Notes: generated by a model from the letters alone, not told the origin. A stretch of 64,000 nucleotides of DNA from Actinomadura coerulea (GCF_014208105.1 NZ_JACHMQ010000001.1:3348001-3412000); one strand, 5' to 3'; positions 33,806 to 42,423 are shown, counted from the first letter of the stretch. Numbers and translations: made by a program.

Positions 33806-34030
33806 GAGCTCGATCCGGATCAGCAGGCCAGGGCCGCGGCCCGCTGCTCAACACAGCGTTCGAAGCTCAGGCGGCGACGACCTCCACCATGCGATCGCGT
33901 CCGAAGGCAGTTTCGAGCGAAGCAAGAAACTGATCGCGAAGCGAGCCGCAAGGCGAGACGCAGCGATGCCAGCGATCGCCGCCTTTATCGACGATGGAGG
34001 GCCGCTAGGCCCGAAGGAGGAGAAAAAGGC
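33806..34030. repeat. structured intergenic sequence rich in GCGAAGC/GCGAG units
   Basis: No gene. It has an IR CAGTTTC...GAAACTG (about 33910-33934), repeated GCGAAGC/GCGAG words, a 12-base GGGCCGCGGCCC palindrome, and matching outer arms GGCGGCGA (about 33870) and TCGCCGCC (about 33977). The sequence composition is unlike its surroundings, like the intergenic repeat elements seen in some actinomycetes. Role unknown. Confidence 0.45.
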
Positions 34031-34531
34031 CTAGGCAGCGAGAGAGACCTGCTGGCCTGCCGGGGTGTCGCCGTAGCGGTCGGTGACCTTGTTCAGCTGG
34101 AGCTGGTAGTACAGGACGCCGAAGCCGAAGATGCCGAGCAGGAAGCCCATGCCGCCGCTGCAGCTCGGCTGGAGGCCGGCCGCGCGCTGGGCCTGGGCGA
34201 TGCGCCCGCCGAGCTTGACCCACATGACGAGCGGCCAGATGCCGAGGGTGATGCCGCCGAACAGCATGGACAGCAGCGCGTTGGTGGCGGCGTTGTCGAT
34301 GCGGCGGTCGTACTGGTGCAGCTCGTCGTGGACCTTGAAGAACCAGACGAGCCCGTAGATGCCGAAGGTGATGATCGGCAGCCCGAGCCAGGCGCCGACC
34401 GGGTTGCGGCGCTTCATGTTGAGGCCGGTGCCGACGGCGGCCGGCGCCTGGTGCTGCGCGGGTGCGGGCGCGTAGCCGCCCTGGTATGCCTGCTGCTGGT
34501 GCTGGCCCTGACCCTGCTGGGGGTGACTCAT
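34031..34531 (-). CDS. DUF4234 membrane protein
   Basis: A 166-residue membrane protein: a Gln/Pro/Ala-rich cytoplasmic leader (HPQQGQGQHQQQAYQ) of about 35 residues, then KRRNPVGAWLGLPIITFGIYGLVWFFKVHDELHQYD, which is the DUF4234 hallmark (RNP...FGIYxxxWFYK). Further helices follow at LLSMLFGGITLGIWPLVMWV and MGFLLGIFGFGVLYYQLQLNKV. Four hydrophobic segments in all. DUF4234 proteins have unknown roles in the envelope; the leader is like that of SPFH- or protein-interacting tails. The strong terminator lies further downstream. Confidence 0.88.
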   Translation of the reverse strand: MSHPQQGQGQHQQQAYQGGYAPAPAQHQAPAAVGTGLNMKRRNPVGAWLGLPIITFGIYGLVWFFKVHDELHQYDRRIDNAATNALLSMLFGGITLGIWPLVMWVKLGGRIAQAQRAAGLQPSCSGGMGFLLGIFGFGVLYYQLQLNKVTDRYGDTPAGQQVSLAA

Positions 34532-34685
34532 GGAAAAGCTCTCCTGAAGGACGCGGTCGTTTTCCGGCCGACCGTCCGTTACCGTTCACCGGTTGGTGAG
34601 CCACGACTGTAACGGCATCGGGGCACGTCGCGGGGCAAGATCACCCACTTTCGCACCATGACTGGCAGATCATCCAAACCGGTCG

Positions 34686-36200
34686 TCAGCGCAGCGGGAT
34701 CGTCACCTCGTCCTCGCACGGCGGTGACGTCTCGTGGTCGCCGCATCCCGTCGCGGCGAAGCAACGGATGCGCAGACGCGTCTCCGTCACGTCCAAGCGG
34801 AGGAAGCTCTTGAAGAACGGCGGCCGGTCCCAGTCGGCTAGCTCCGACCGGAACCGCTGCGGCACCCTCCGCACGGGGAGCCGCAGGAACCGGGGGCGGG
34901 CGCGGCCGTTGCGCGGCACGCCGAGGACGGCGGCGACGAAGCGCGCGCGGCGCGACGCCGCGGGGCCTCGGTACCCGCGCCCCGGCTTGATCCCGAGCCG
35001 GTGCTCGACGGCGGCGGTGGCCTCCTCGGGGGTGAGCTCGAAGAACCCCGGGAGCCGCAGCCACCGGCCGTACAGCTTGCTGTAGCGCGACAGGGAGTCG
35101 CCGCGCAGCGGGTAGCAGCGGAACTCGTCCTCCTCCACCACCCGGGTCCGCGGGATGATGTGGGTCGCGTGCATGAAGGCGCCGCCGCCGCCCGAGACGA
35201 TGTACTGGATCGTCCGGCCGTCGCCGGTCCGCACCGGGTAGCGCTGGTAGTTGTGGATGTCGCCGCCGATCGCGGCCACGTAGTGGTGCGCCGGGTCCTG
35301 GACGATCTCGTCGACCGTCCCGCCGCCCTCGATCGCCCCGGGACGGTGGCCGTCGTCCACGTACAGCGGCTTTCCGGTCACCAGCAGCTTGGGTTTCGGT
35401 CCTCCGGACACCTCCCGGAGCCAGCGCCCCTGGTCGCGGTCGAGCCGGCCGGTGATCCCGGTGTCGATGCCGATGATGCGCAGCGCGGGGGTGTCGATCG
35501 CCCAGTACGGCCCCGGTTGCGCGGCCTGCTGGCCGGGCGCGCCCCGGTACAGGCGGCGGGCCTCGGCGAGCGCCTGCGCGTCGACGGCTCCGGAGTGGCG
35601 CCAGAGGCGGCGCGGGATGAAGGCGAGCGGGCCGCGCCACGGGGGCGGCGAGCAGTTCTCGTCCAGGCCGCAGAAGACGTGCAGGAAGCCCCGGAGGCCG
35701 TCGTACCAGTCGTGGTTGCCGGGAACGGCGTAGATGGGGGCGGGGTAGTCCTTGTACGGGCGGAAGAACTTCTCGGGGTAGTGCTCCGCGTCGCCGGTCG
35801 GGTAGATCACGTCACTGGCAATGATCATGAAGTCGGTGCCCTCGGCCGCGTGCAGCAGCGGCGGGACCACCGCGTACTGCGACCGGTCCCCCTCGCCGGG
35901 GTCGCCGACCAGCGCGAAGGAGAACTCCGGCGCCGGGCGGTGCACGGTGAAGGCGGCCGGGGTGCCGCGCTCGCGCAGGGACGCCACGCAGCGGCGGCGG
36001 ATCGCGTTCGCCGGGTCGCCGAACAGGCGGGCCAGCACGTCGTTGCGCGAACGCCAGAGCACCGAGGGGCGGCGCCAGGAGAAGTCGGGGACGCGGTCGG
36101 GGAGCAGCTCGTGGAAGCTTCCCCGCCTGCCGCAGGCCCAGCCGGCGCCTTCCTCGGAGGTGCGCGAGTTGTCGGGTCCGGGGGGGACCTCGGCAGACAC
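34686..36200 (-). CDS. calcineurin-like metallophosphoesterase
   Basis: A 504-residue soluble phosphoesterase of the calcineurin superfamily: metal-binding motifs LVGDPGEGDRSQ (about 95), SDVIYPTGDAEHY (about 128), VPGNHDWYDG (about 160) and IGGDIHNYQRYPV (about 315). No signal peptide, so substrate is likely cytoplasmic or at the membrane face. C-terminal 150 residues (RRARFVAAVLGVPRNGRARPRFLRLP) are extra to the core. The GTG at 36200 follows GGAGGCATCCT, a clear ribosome site. Stands alone, about 155 bases from the DUF4234 gene. Substrate unknown. Confidence 0.87.
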   Translation of the reverse strand: MSAEVPPGPDNSRTSEEGAGWACGRRGSFHELLPDRVPDFSWRRPSVLWRSRNDVLARLFGDPANAIRRRCVASLRERGTPAAFTVHRPAPEFSFALVGDPGEGDRSQYAVVPPLLHAAEGTDFMIIASDVIYPTGDAEHYPEKFFRPYKDYPAPIYAVPGNHDWYDGLRGFLHVFCGLDENCSPPPWRGPLAFIPRRLWRHSGAVDAQALAEARRLYRGAPGQQAAQPGPYWAIDTPALRIIGIDTGITGRLDRDQGRWLREVSGGPKPKLLVTGKPLYVDDGHRPGAIEGGGTVDEIVQDPAHHYVAAIGGDIHNYQRYPVRTGDGRTIQYIVSGGGGAFMHATHIIPRTRVVEEDEFRCYPLRGDSLSRYSKLYGRWLRLPGFFELTPEEATAAVEHRLGIKPGRGYRGPAASRRARFVAAVLGVPRNGRARPRFLRLPVRRVPQRFRSELADWDRPPFFKSFLRLDVTETRLRIRCFAATGCGDHETSPPCEDEVTIPLR

Positions 36201-36292
36201 AGGATGCCTCCGGGCGGTGAGGGGTTGCTCACAGCCTTTACGGAGGCGGTCACGCCGTCAAGGCGACACGACGCCAGGAAGCAGACACTTCG

Positions 36293-36411
36293 TCAGGCGA
36301 GCGTGGTTGACGCCGGCGCCACCCCCAGGGACGCCGACGCCACCACGACGAGGGGGCCTGCGGTCATCATGAGTCCCCCCAGAACGGCGAGCAGTGCAGT
36401 CGCCTTCTCAT
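36293..36411 (-). pseudogene. possible small hydrophobic-peptide gene, frameshifted
   Basis: On the minus strand an ATG at 36411 with a GGAGG site opens a 14-codon frame (MRRRLHCSPFWGDS) whose stop overlaps an ATGATG. That starts a 25-codon frame (36370-36293) reading MMTAGPLVVVASASLGVAPASTTLA. The second frame extended upstream reads ATALLAVLGGLMMTAGPL, signal-peptide-like. One inserted base just after the first ATG would join them into a single small exported or membrane peptide. The sequence shows only the two overlapping frames; a coupled uORF pair is the alternative. The 90 bases on either side show nothing else. Confidence 0.35.
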
Positions 36412-36527
36412 GATGCCTCCACAGACAACCCCAAGGTCCCGTAGCGGGACGTAACCGACGCTATCCGGAGAGCCGTAATGGGGGCGTAAACCGCCCTAAA
36501 CGCCCCGCAAAACATCGGCGCGGGCAG

Positions 36528-37439
36528 TCACGGCGCCAGGACGCGCAGCGCGCCCGGCATCACCCGCGCGGTGACCGGGAGCGTCCCGGGGAGTTCGCCG
36601 TCCGCGCCGTACGGCAGCGTCCTGCCGGACCCGCCGGCGAGCTCGATGCGGACCTCGCGGCCGCGCAGGACCTCCACCTCGGGCCGCCGGACGTGCGTCC
36701 CGGCCTCCAGCTCCCGCATGACGGCGAAGAACAGCGTCCGCGGCGCCCTGCGGATCAGCACGACGTCGAGCAGGCCGTCGTCGACGCGCGCGTCGGGGGC
36801 GATGTGCTTGCCGAACCCGTAGTAGCCGGAGTTGGCGGCGACGACGGTGTAGCCCTCCCGCCGGTACCGCTCGCCGTCCACGGTGATCAGGTAGTCGGCG
36901 TGCCGCCACGAGGCGATCGCGCGCAGCGCCCCGACGTAGTAGGCGGCCGAGCCGCGCAGCAGCCGCGTCCTGTTGGCGTTGTCGTTGGCGACCGCGTCCA
37001 CGCCCGCGTAGACGCTGCCGAGCACGGCCGTCCCGTTGGCGTCGATGGCGTCCACGGCGCGCGGCTCGCCCTCCAGCAAAAGCGGGGCGAGCCGCTCCGG
37101 GTCGGACGGGACGCCGAGCTGGCGCGCGAAGTCGTTGCCCCGGCCCGCGGGGACGATCCCGAAGAGGGCGCCCGTCCCGGCCAGGGCCCCGCCGACGCGG
37201 CCGACCAGGCCGTCCCCGCCGACGCCGAGCACCACCCGGCCCGCCTCGGCGGCGGCGCGGGCGGCGTCGGCGGCGTGCCCCATCCCGCGGCTGTACTCGA
37301 CGTCGACCTCGGCGCCCGCGTCGCGCAGCAGCCGGGCGAGCGGCATCAGGCACGAGGCGGACGCGCCGCCCGCCGCCGGGTTGACGATCGCGGTGAACGC
37401 GCGCCCGCCGCTCACTTCTCTTCCGCGCACGGAGCTCAC
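36528..37439 (-). CDS. diacylglycerol/sphingoid-type lipid kinase
   Basis: A 303-residue DAGK-catalytic-domain protein that would phosphorylate a lipid hydroxyl with ATP: AIVNPAAGG opening, the ATP-site GVGGDGLVGRV (GGDGT equivalent) at about residue 85, GIVPAGRGNDFARQLG, and the metal/structure motif DDGLLDVVLIRRAPR. The GTG at 37439 overlaps the preceding stop by four bases, indicating coupling to the AGPS-like gene. Two other GTGs follow in frame within ten codons. Together with the FAD oxidase it suggests a lipid-backbone pathway. Confidence 0.88.
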   Translation of the reverse strand: MSSVRGREVSGGRAFTAIVNPAAGGASASCLMPLARLLRDAGAEVDVEYSRGMGHAADAARAAAEAGRVVLGVGGDGLVGRVGGALAGTGALFGIVPAGRGNDFARQLGVPSDPERLAPLLLEGEPRAVDAIDANGTAVLGSVYAGVDAVANDNANRTRLLRGSAAYYVGALRAIASWRHADYLITVDGERYRREGYTVVAANSGYYGFGKHIAPDARVDDGLLDVVLIRRAPRTLFFAVMRELEAGTHVRRPEVEVLRGREVRIELAGGSGRTLPYGADGELPGTLPVTARVMPGALRVLAP

Positions 37440-39040
37440 TCCCTTCCCGCGGGCGGGACCAGGACGCCCGGGTTCAGGATCCCGGCGGGATCGACCCGGT
37501 CCTTGACGGCGCGCAGCACGGCGGCGCCGAGCGGCCCGATCTCCCGGGCGTACCAGTCGCGGTGGTCGGTGCCCACCCCGTGATGGTGGCTGATCGTGCC
37601 GCCCCGGGCGAGGATCGCGTCGCAGGCCGCGCGCTTGGCGGCGGCCCAGTGCCCGAGGGGCTCCTCGCCCTGCGCGGACACGACCGTGAAGTAGAGCGAC
37701 GCGCCGGTCGGGTACACGTGCGAGATGTGGCACATCACCAGCGGCGGCGTCCCGGCGCCCGACAGCGTTGCGATCAGGGCCTGCCGGACGGCCTCGTACA
37801 GCGCGGGGACGTCCGACCAGAAGGCGGCGGTCTCCAGCGTCTCGACGAAGGCGCCGGCGTCCAGGAGGGAGTCGCGCAGGTAGGGGGCGTTGAAGCGGCC
37901 GTGCTCCCACTTCTCCCCCGGCCCGGCGCCGAGCGGCTCGCCGCCCGCCTCCCGCAGCGCCTGCGCGGCCCGGGCGCGCCGGTCGGCGACGAGGGCGGGC
38001 GCGCCCTCGAACCCGAGGACGGCCAGGGCCCCGGCCGACGAGGAGTCCTCCCCGATCGCCGCCGGGTCGGCCAGCCCGACCATGGTCTCGGTCTCGTCCG
38101 ACAGCCGCAGGACCGCGGGGAGGGGGCCGTCCTGGGCCAGGCGCCGCAGTGCGGCGGCGCCCTGGTCGAAGGAGGCGAACCGCCAGCCCTCGTACTCCCT
38201 GGCCTCCGGGACGGGATGCACCCGCACCCGCACGGAGGTGATGACGCCGAGGGCGCCCTCCGAGCCGAGGACGAGCTGCCGCAGGTCGGGCCCGGCGGCC
38301 GACTTCGGCGCCCGCCCGAGGTCGAGCGTCCCCTCGGGGGTGGCCGCGGTGAGGCCGACGACCATGTCGTCGAACCGCCCGTACCCGGCGGACGCCTGCC
38401 CGCTCGACCGGGCCGCCGCGAACCCCCCGATCGACGCCCACTCGTAGGACTGCGGGAAGTGCCCGAGCGTGTAGCCGCGCTCGTTGAGCAGCGCCTCCGC
38501 CGCGGGGGCGCGCAGCCCGGGCTGCAGGACGGCCGTCCGGGAGACCTCGTCGAGCTCGACGAGCCGGTCCATGCGGCGCAGGTCGAGGGCGACGAAGCGA
38601 TCCGCGCCCTCCGGCGCCAGCCCGCCGACGACCGAGGTGCCGCCGCCGAACGGGACGACCGCGATCCGCCGCTCGGCGCACGCATCCAGCACCGCGAGCA
38701 CCTCGCCGTGGTCACCGGGCAGCACCACCGCGTCCGGCGCGTCGGCGGCGTCGCCGGCCCGGATGCGCAGCAGGTCGGGGGTGGACTTGCCGCGCGTGTG
38801 GCGGAGCCGCGCCTCGGTGTCGGCGCGGACGTTCCCGTCCCCCACGACGGCGGCGAGCACGGTCAGGTCGTCCCCCGACAGCCGGGGCTCGGCGACCCGG
38901 ACGCCGGTCAGCGCGGCCGCCGGCTCCGCGGCGGGCCGCACGCCGAGCAGGTCGCGCAGCAGGCCGACCACCGGCCCGGGCAGCGGTGCCGCCTTCGCCG
39001 GGTCGCCCCAGCCGCTCCACAGCATGTCGCGCGTCTCCAC
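37436..39040 (-). CDS. FAD-binding oxidase, alkyl-DHAP synthase-like
   Basis: A 534-residue flavoprotein of the PCMH/VAO fold: FAD-binding PFGGGTSVVGGLAPEG (about 140), FPQSYEWASIGGFAAARSSGQASAGYGRFDD, GSEGALGVITSVRVRVHP and a C-terminal ISHHHGVGTDHRDWY (the HHH site). These motifs match alkyldihydroxyacetone-phosphate synthase (AGPS), which makes ether lipid precursors, better than glycolate oxidase. Upstream of the GTG is GGGAGG, so start 39040 is used. It is divergent from the TetR gene with a repeat in the spacer, and coupled to the lipid kinase downstream. Confidence 0.87.
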   Translation of the reverse strand: METRDMLWSGWGDPAKAAPLPGPVVGLLRDLLGVRPAAEPAAALTGVRVAEPRLSGDDLTVLAAVVGDGNVRADTEARLRHTRGKSTPDLLRIRAGDAADAPDAVVLPGDHGEVLAVLDACAERRIAVVPFGGGTSVVGGLAPEGADRFVALDLRRMDRLVELDEVSRTAVLQPGLRAPAAEALLNERGYTLGHFPQSYEWASIGGFAAARSSGQASAGYGRFDDMVVGLTAATPEGTLDLGRAPKSAAGPDLRQLVLGSEGALGVITSVRVRVHPVPEAREYEGWRFASFDQGAAALRRLAQDGPLPAVLRLSDETETMVGLADPAAIGEDSSSAGALAVLGFEGAPALVADRRARAAQALREAGGEPLGAGPGEKWEHGRFNAPYLRDSLLDAGAFVETLETAAFWSDVPALYEAVRQALIATLSGAGTPPLVMCHISHVYPTGASLYFTVVSAQGEEPLGHWAAAKRAACDAILARGGTISHHHGVGTDHRDWYAREIGPLGAAVLRAVKDRVDPAGILNPGVLVPPAGRE

Positions 39041-39081
39041 GCCCGCCTCCCTCGCCGCCCCGGTCCTCTGGTGGCTTACAC

Positions 39082-39108
39082 TGTGACACATGACGTCGAA
39101 TCGTCACA
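39082..39108. promoter_or_regulatory. possible TetR operator
   Basis: Arms TGTGAC (39082-39087) and GTCACA (39103-39108) are complementary, with 15 bases between. They lie across the TetR start codon and 42 bases upstream of the divergent oxidase gene, a common place for TetR self-control. The arms are short, so this is tentative. Confidence 0.45.
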
Positions 39109-39698
39109 ACAGGGTGGCGGCGCGGACCGCCGACGACACCGTGCTGGACGCCGCGCGCGACTGCGTGCTCGCGGTCGGGGTGCGGCGCACGACGCTGACC
39201 GACATCGCGCGGCGGGCCGGCGTCTCGCGCATGACGCTCTACCGGCGCTGGCCGGACGTCCGCACCATCGTCGCCGACCTGATGACCCGCGAGTGGACCG
39301 GCATCGGCGAGGCGCTGCGGCCCCCCGACGACGGCCGCCCCGTCCGGCCCCGGCTGGTGGACGGCCTGGTCACCGGCGTGCGGACGTTCCGCGACCACCC
39401 GCTGCTCCGCAAGATCATCGAGGTCGACCCGGAGCTGCTGCTGCCCTACCTGCTGGACCGCTGCGGCGCCAGCCAGCGGGCCTTCCTCGCGGGGTTCGAG
39501 GAGTCGATCTCCGCCGGCCAGCGGGACGGCACGATCCGGGCGGGCAGCCCCGCGCTCCAGGCCCGCGCGCTCCTGCTGGTCGTCCAGTCCTTCGGGCTCT
39601 CCGCGCAGATCATGATCGACGCTCAGGAGCCCGGGGTGGACGCCGGCGCCCTCGACGCCGAACTCCGCCACATCCTGGAGAGGATGCTCGCACCGTGA
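39090..39698 (+). CDS. TetR-family regulator
   Basis: A 202-residue repressor: helix-turn-helix TLTDIARRAGVSRMTLYRRWPDVRTIVADL at residues 36-65, followed by a helical ligand-binding domain. The divergent oxidase and the coupled GlpD downstream are the likely targets. Its stop overlaps the GlpD start as GTGA, so the regulator and enzyme are made together. Ligand unknown; an acyl or glycerol-derived effector would be consistent. Confidence 0.92.
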   Translation: MTSNRHNRVAARTADDTVLDAARDCVLAVGVRRTTLTDIARRAGVSRMTLYRRWPDVRTIVADLMTREWTGIGEALRPPDDGRPVRPRLVDGLVTGVRTFRDHPLLRKIIEVDPELLLPYLLDRCGASQRAFLAGFEESISAGQRDGTIRAGSPALQARALLLVVQSFGLSAQIMIDAQEPGVDAGALDAELRHILERMLAP

Positions 39699-41260
39699 AC
39701 GCAGCCGGAGCCGACCCCCGGACCTCCCTCAACGCCGCGCGCCGGGAGCGCGAGCTCGCCGAACTCCCCGGCGAGGCGGTGGACGTGCTGGTCGTCGGCC
39801 TCGGCGCCACCGGGGCGGGCGCCGCGCTGGACGCCGCGTCCCGCGGGCTGTCCGTCGTCGCGGTCGACGCCCACGACCTGGCGTTCGGCACCTCGCGCTG
39901 GAGCTCCAAGCTGATCCACGGCGGGCTGCGCTACCTGGCGTCCGGGCAGGTGGACGTCGCGCACGAGAGCGCGGTCGAGCGCGGCGCGCTGCTGCTGCGC
40001 ACCGCCCCGCACCTGGTGCGGGCGCAGCCGTTCGTGCTGCCGCTGACCCCGCTGGTGTCCCGCTCGCAGGCGCTGCTGGCCGGTGCCGGCATGCGCGCCG
40101 GGGACCTGCTGCGGCTCGCCGCCCGCACCCCGCGGTCGGTCCTGCCGGGCCCCCGCCGGCTGTCGGCGGTCGAGACGCTCCGGCTCGCGCCCGCCCTGCG
40201 CCCCCACGGCCTGCGCGGCGGGCTGCTGTCGTGGGACGGGCAGCTCGCCGACGACGCCCGCCTCGTCACCGCGCTCGCCCGGACCGCCGCCGGGCACGGC
40301 GCCCGGATCCTCACCCGCTGCCGCGCGGTCGCGCTGGCCGGCGACGGCGCGCTCGTCCGGGACGAGCTCACCGGCCGCGAGATCACCGTGCGGGCGCGCG
40401 CGGTGGTGAACGCGGCGGGGGTGTGGGCGGGCGGCCTGGTGGACGGGGTGCGGCTGCGCCCGTCGCGCGGCACCCACCTGGTGCTGCGGGCCGAGTCGCT
40501 GCGCGGGCTCACCGCCGCGATGCACGTCCCCATCCCGGGCGCGGGCAACCGGTTCGTGCTGGTGCTCCCGCAGGGCGACGGCCGCGTGTACGTCGGCCTC
40601 ACCGACGAGCCGGCGGAGGGCTCCGTCCCGGACGTGCCGGAGCCGACCGAGGGGGAGATCGGCTTCCTGCTCGACGTCCTGGACTCGGCGCTGGACGTCC
40701 CGGTGCGGCGCGCCGACGTGGCCGGCGCGTACGCGGGCCTGCGGCCCCTGCTGGACCTCGGGCGCGGGGGCGACACCGCCGACATCTCCCGCCGGCACGC
40801 CGTCCTGACGTCCGGGGACGGCGTCGTGACGATCGTCGGCGGCAAGCTGACCACCTACCGGCGCATGGCCGAGGACGCCGTGGACGCGGCCGTGCGCGTA
40901 CGCGGCCTGGCCGCCGGACCGTGCCGCACCGCGCGGCTGCCCCTGGTCGGCGCGGCTCCGCGCCCCCGGCTGGACGCGCTGGACGCGCCCGCCCGGCTCG
41001 TCCGGCGGTACGGCGCCGAGGCGCCGCTGCTGGCCGCGCTCGGCAGGCGGGACCCGGCCCTGCTGGAGCCGGTCGTCCCCGGGCTGCCGGTGACCGGCGC
41101 GGAGCTTGCCTGGGGCGTGCTGCACGAGGGGGCCCTCGACGCGGGCGACCTTCTGGACCGGCGCACCCGGATCGGCCTCGTGGCGGCCGACCGGGAGGCC
41201 GCCCTGCCCGCCGCGGAAGCGGTCCTCGCCAACCCGCCTGGTTTGGCCGTCGCGCCTTAG
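39695..41260 (+). CDS. glpD: glycerol-3-phosphate dehydrogenase (FAD)
   Basis: A 521-residue flavoprotein oxidising glycerol 3-phosphate to dihydroxyacetone phosphate: FAD-binding VLVVGLGATGAGAALDAASRG, then FGTSRWSSKLIHGGLRYL (GTSSRSSKLIHGGLRYL of GlpD), GGKLTTYRRMAEDAVD and a short C-terminal cap. The product, DHAP, is the precursor of the AGPS reaction, so the local set TetR, GlpD, AGPS-like oxidase and lipid kinase makes a coherent lipid/glycerol cluster. GTG start overlapping the TetR stop. The stop codon lies inside the iron box at 41257-41275. Confidence 0.92.
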   Translation: MNAAGADPRTSLNAARRERELAELPGEAVDVLVVGLGATGAGAALDAASRGLSVVAVDAHDLAFGTSRWSSKLIHGGLRYLASGQVDVAHESAVERGALLLRTAPHLVRAQPFVLPLTPLVSRSQALLAGAGMRAGDLLRLAARTPRSVLPGPRRLSAVETLRLAPALRPHGLRGGLLSWDGQLADDARLVTALARTAAGHGARILTRCRAVALAGDGALVRDELTGREITVRARAVVNAAGVWAGGLVDGVRLRPSRGTHLVLRAESLRGLTAAMHVPIPGAGNRFVLVLPQGDGRVYVGLTDEPAEGSVPDVPEPTEGEIGFLLDVLDSALDVPVRRADVAGAYAGLRPLLDLGRGGDTADISRRHAVLTSGDGVVTIVGGKLTTYRRMAEDAVDAAVRVRGLAAGPCRTARLPLVGAAPRPRLDALDAPARLVRRYGAEAPLLAALGRRDPALLEPVVPGLPVTGAELAWGVLHEGALDAGDLLDRRTRIGLVAADREAALPAAEAVLANPPGLAVAP

Positions 41261-41275
41261 GTTACCCTTACCTAA
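41257..41275 (+). promoter_or_regulatory. iron box (IdeR/DmdR-type site)
   Basis: TTAGGTTACCCTTACCTAA matches the 19-bp DtxR/IdeR consensus (TTAGGTTAGGCTAACCTAA) at 16 of 19 positions, and its two outer halves are nearly palindromic. It begins at the last codons of glpD and ends 48 bases before the Fe-S protein start. In related actinomycetes such sites are bound by iron-loaded IdeR/DmdR1 and repress downstream iron genes. Binding is predicted. Confidence 0.82.
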
Positions 41276-41322
41276 TCGATTTCAGCTCGACGGGGACGAA
41301 CGATGATCGGCGGGGGTACTGC

Positions 41323-42237
41323 GTGACGCGCGGCAGAAGCTGCGGACACTGCCCGGGGAGCCACACCGGCGAGCGGCCGTGCCTGGCGACCGCGACCGTG
41401 AAGGCGGGCGCCTGGCTGCTCATCGAGCACCCGGGCCCCTGGCCCGAGCGCGTCGAGGACCTCGCCGGCCCGGGACCGGTCGCCGACGCCGTGCGGGCGG
41501 CGAAGAAGGCGGGCGTCCGGCCGCAGCTGATCCGCCGCCCGGGCCGCCGCCGCGCCACCCCGCCCGTCCAGGTCTACGCCGGGTCCTCCCGCGGGGGCGA
41601 CGCCTGGATCGAGGGGCGCGAGCTGGCCGATCCGGCCGAGCTGGCGGCGCTCGACCTGGACGCGCTCGCGGAAGGGCGGTCTCCCGGGCTCGGTGAGCGG
41701 GTGGCCGAGCCGGTCCTGCTGGTCTGCACGCACGGGCGCCGCAACGCCTGCTGCGCCCGCACCGGCGCGCCGCTGGCCCGTTTTCTCGCGACGCGTTTCG
41801 ACCGCCTCATCTGGGAAACCACCCATGTCGGCGGTGACCGATTTGCGGCGAATTTGGTATGTCTTCCCCACGGATTCTCCTACGGCGACCTCGACGAAGC
41901 GGAGGCGAACGCGGCCGCGGACGCCTACCTGCGGGGCGAGGTCGCCCTTCCCAGGCTGCGCGGACGGACGGGACTCCCCGAGCCCGCGCAGGCGGCGGAG
42001 CACTTCGTCCGCGCGCACACGGGGCGCCTCGGGGTGGACGACGTGACCGTGGCGTCGATCACTGGAATCCCCGGAACAACCCGGCACGAAGCGGTTGTTC
42101 TCCTGAAGCGGAGCCGTTACCGGGTCGTCGTCGAAGCCGTCCGGCAGCCCGACCCGTGCGGGACCGACTGCGGCGAGAACCAGAGAACCTACGTTGTTAG
42201 GGAACTCACCCTTCTCAACGAGGCGGCCCTCGTGTAA
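41323..42237 (+). CDS. sucrase/ferredoxin-like family Fe-S protein
   Basis: A 304-residue protein of the sucrase/ferredoxin-like family (thioredoxin-like ferredoxin fold). Cysteines cluster as CGHC...C at the start, CTHGRRNACCARTG mid-protein and DPCGTDCGENQRTY near the end. Central motifs WETTHVGGDRFAANLVCLPHGFSYG are typical of the family. The GTG start (VTRGRSCGHC) is used because upstream codons are not conserved. The iron box just before it predicts induction under iron starvation, so a role in siderophore iron reduction or release is plausible (inference). Confidence 0.85.
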   Translation: MTRGRSCGHCPGSHTGERPCLATATVKAGAWLLIEHPGPWPERVEDLAGPGPVADAVRAAKKAGVRPQLIRRPGRRRATPPVQVYAGSSRGGDAWIEGRELADPAELAALDLDALAEGRSPGLGERVAEPVLLVCTHGRRNACCARTGAPLARFLATRFDRLIWETTHVGGDRFAANLVCLPHGFSYGDLDEAEANAAADAYLRGEVALPRLRGRTGLPEPAQAAEHFVRAHTGRLGVDDVTVASITGIPGTTRHEAVVLLKRSRYRVVVEAVRQPDPCGTDCGENQRTYVVRELTLLNEAALV

Positions 42238-42423
42238 TCTCTCTGAGGCCCCATTCGAGGGCTTCACTGTCGCACGTCCCCAGGTTTCCGGAGCAACCGG
42301 ACGGGGAACAGAGCGGCAACTCCAGACGTTGGAACATTCGGCGCTTCTCTGACTCTTGTCATCCGAAGTACGTCGAGCGTCCATGTCCCGAATTTGTTCG
42401 AAACCAATCAAGGTGGGTGTTCC
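42238..42423. other. promoter region of the WhiB gene
   Basis: 186 bases without a gene, ending with AAGGTGGGTGTTCC before the start. It probably holds the WhiB promoter and an untranslated leader; no palindrome stands out. Confidence 0.4.

Noticed and set aside
37562..39694. Long plus-strand open frame opposite the AGPS-like gene
   Set aside because: Antisense GC-rich frame; translated sequence is Arg/Gly/Asp noise. Real coding in this frame begins at glpD (39695).
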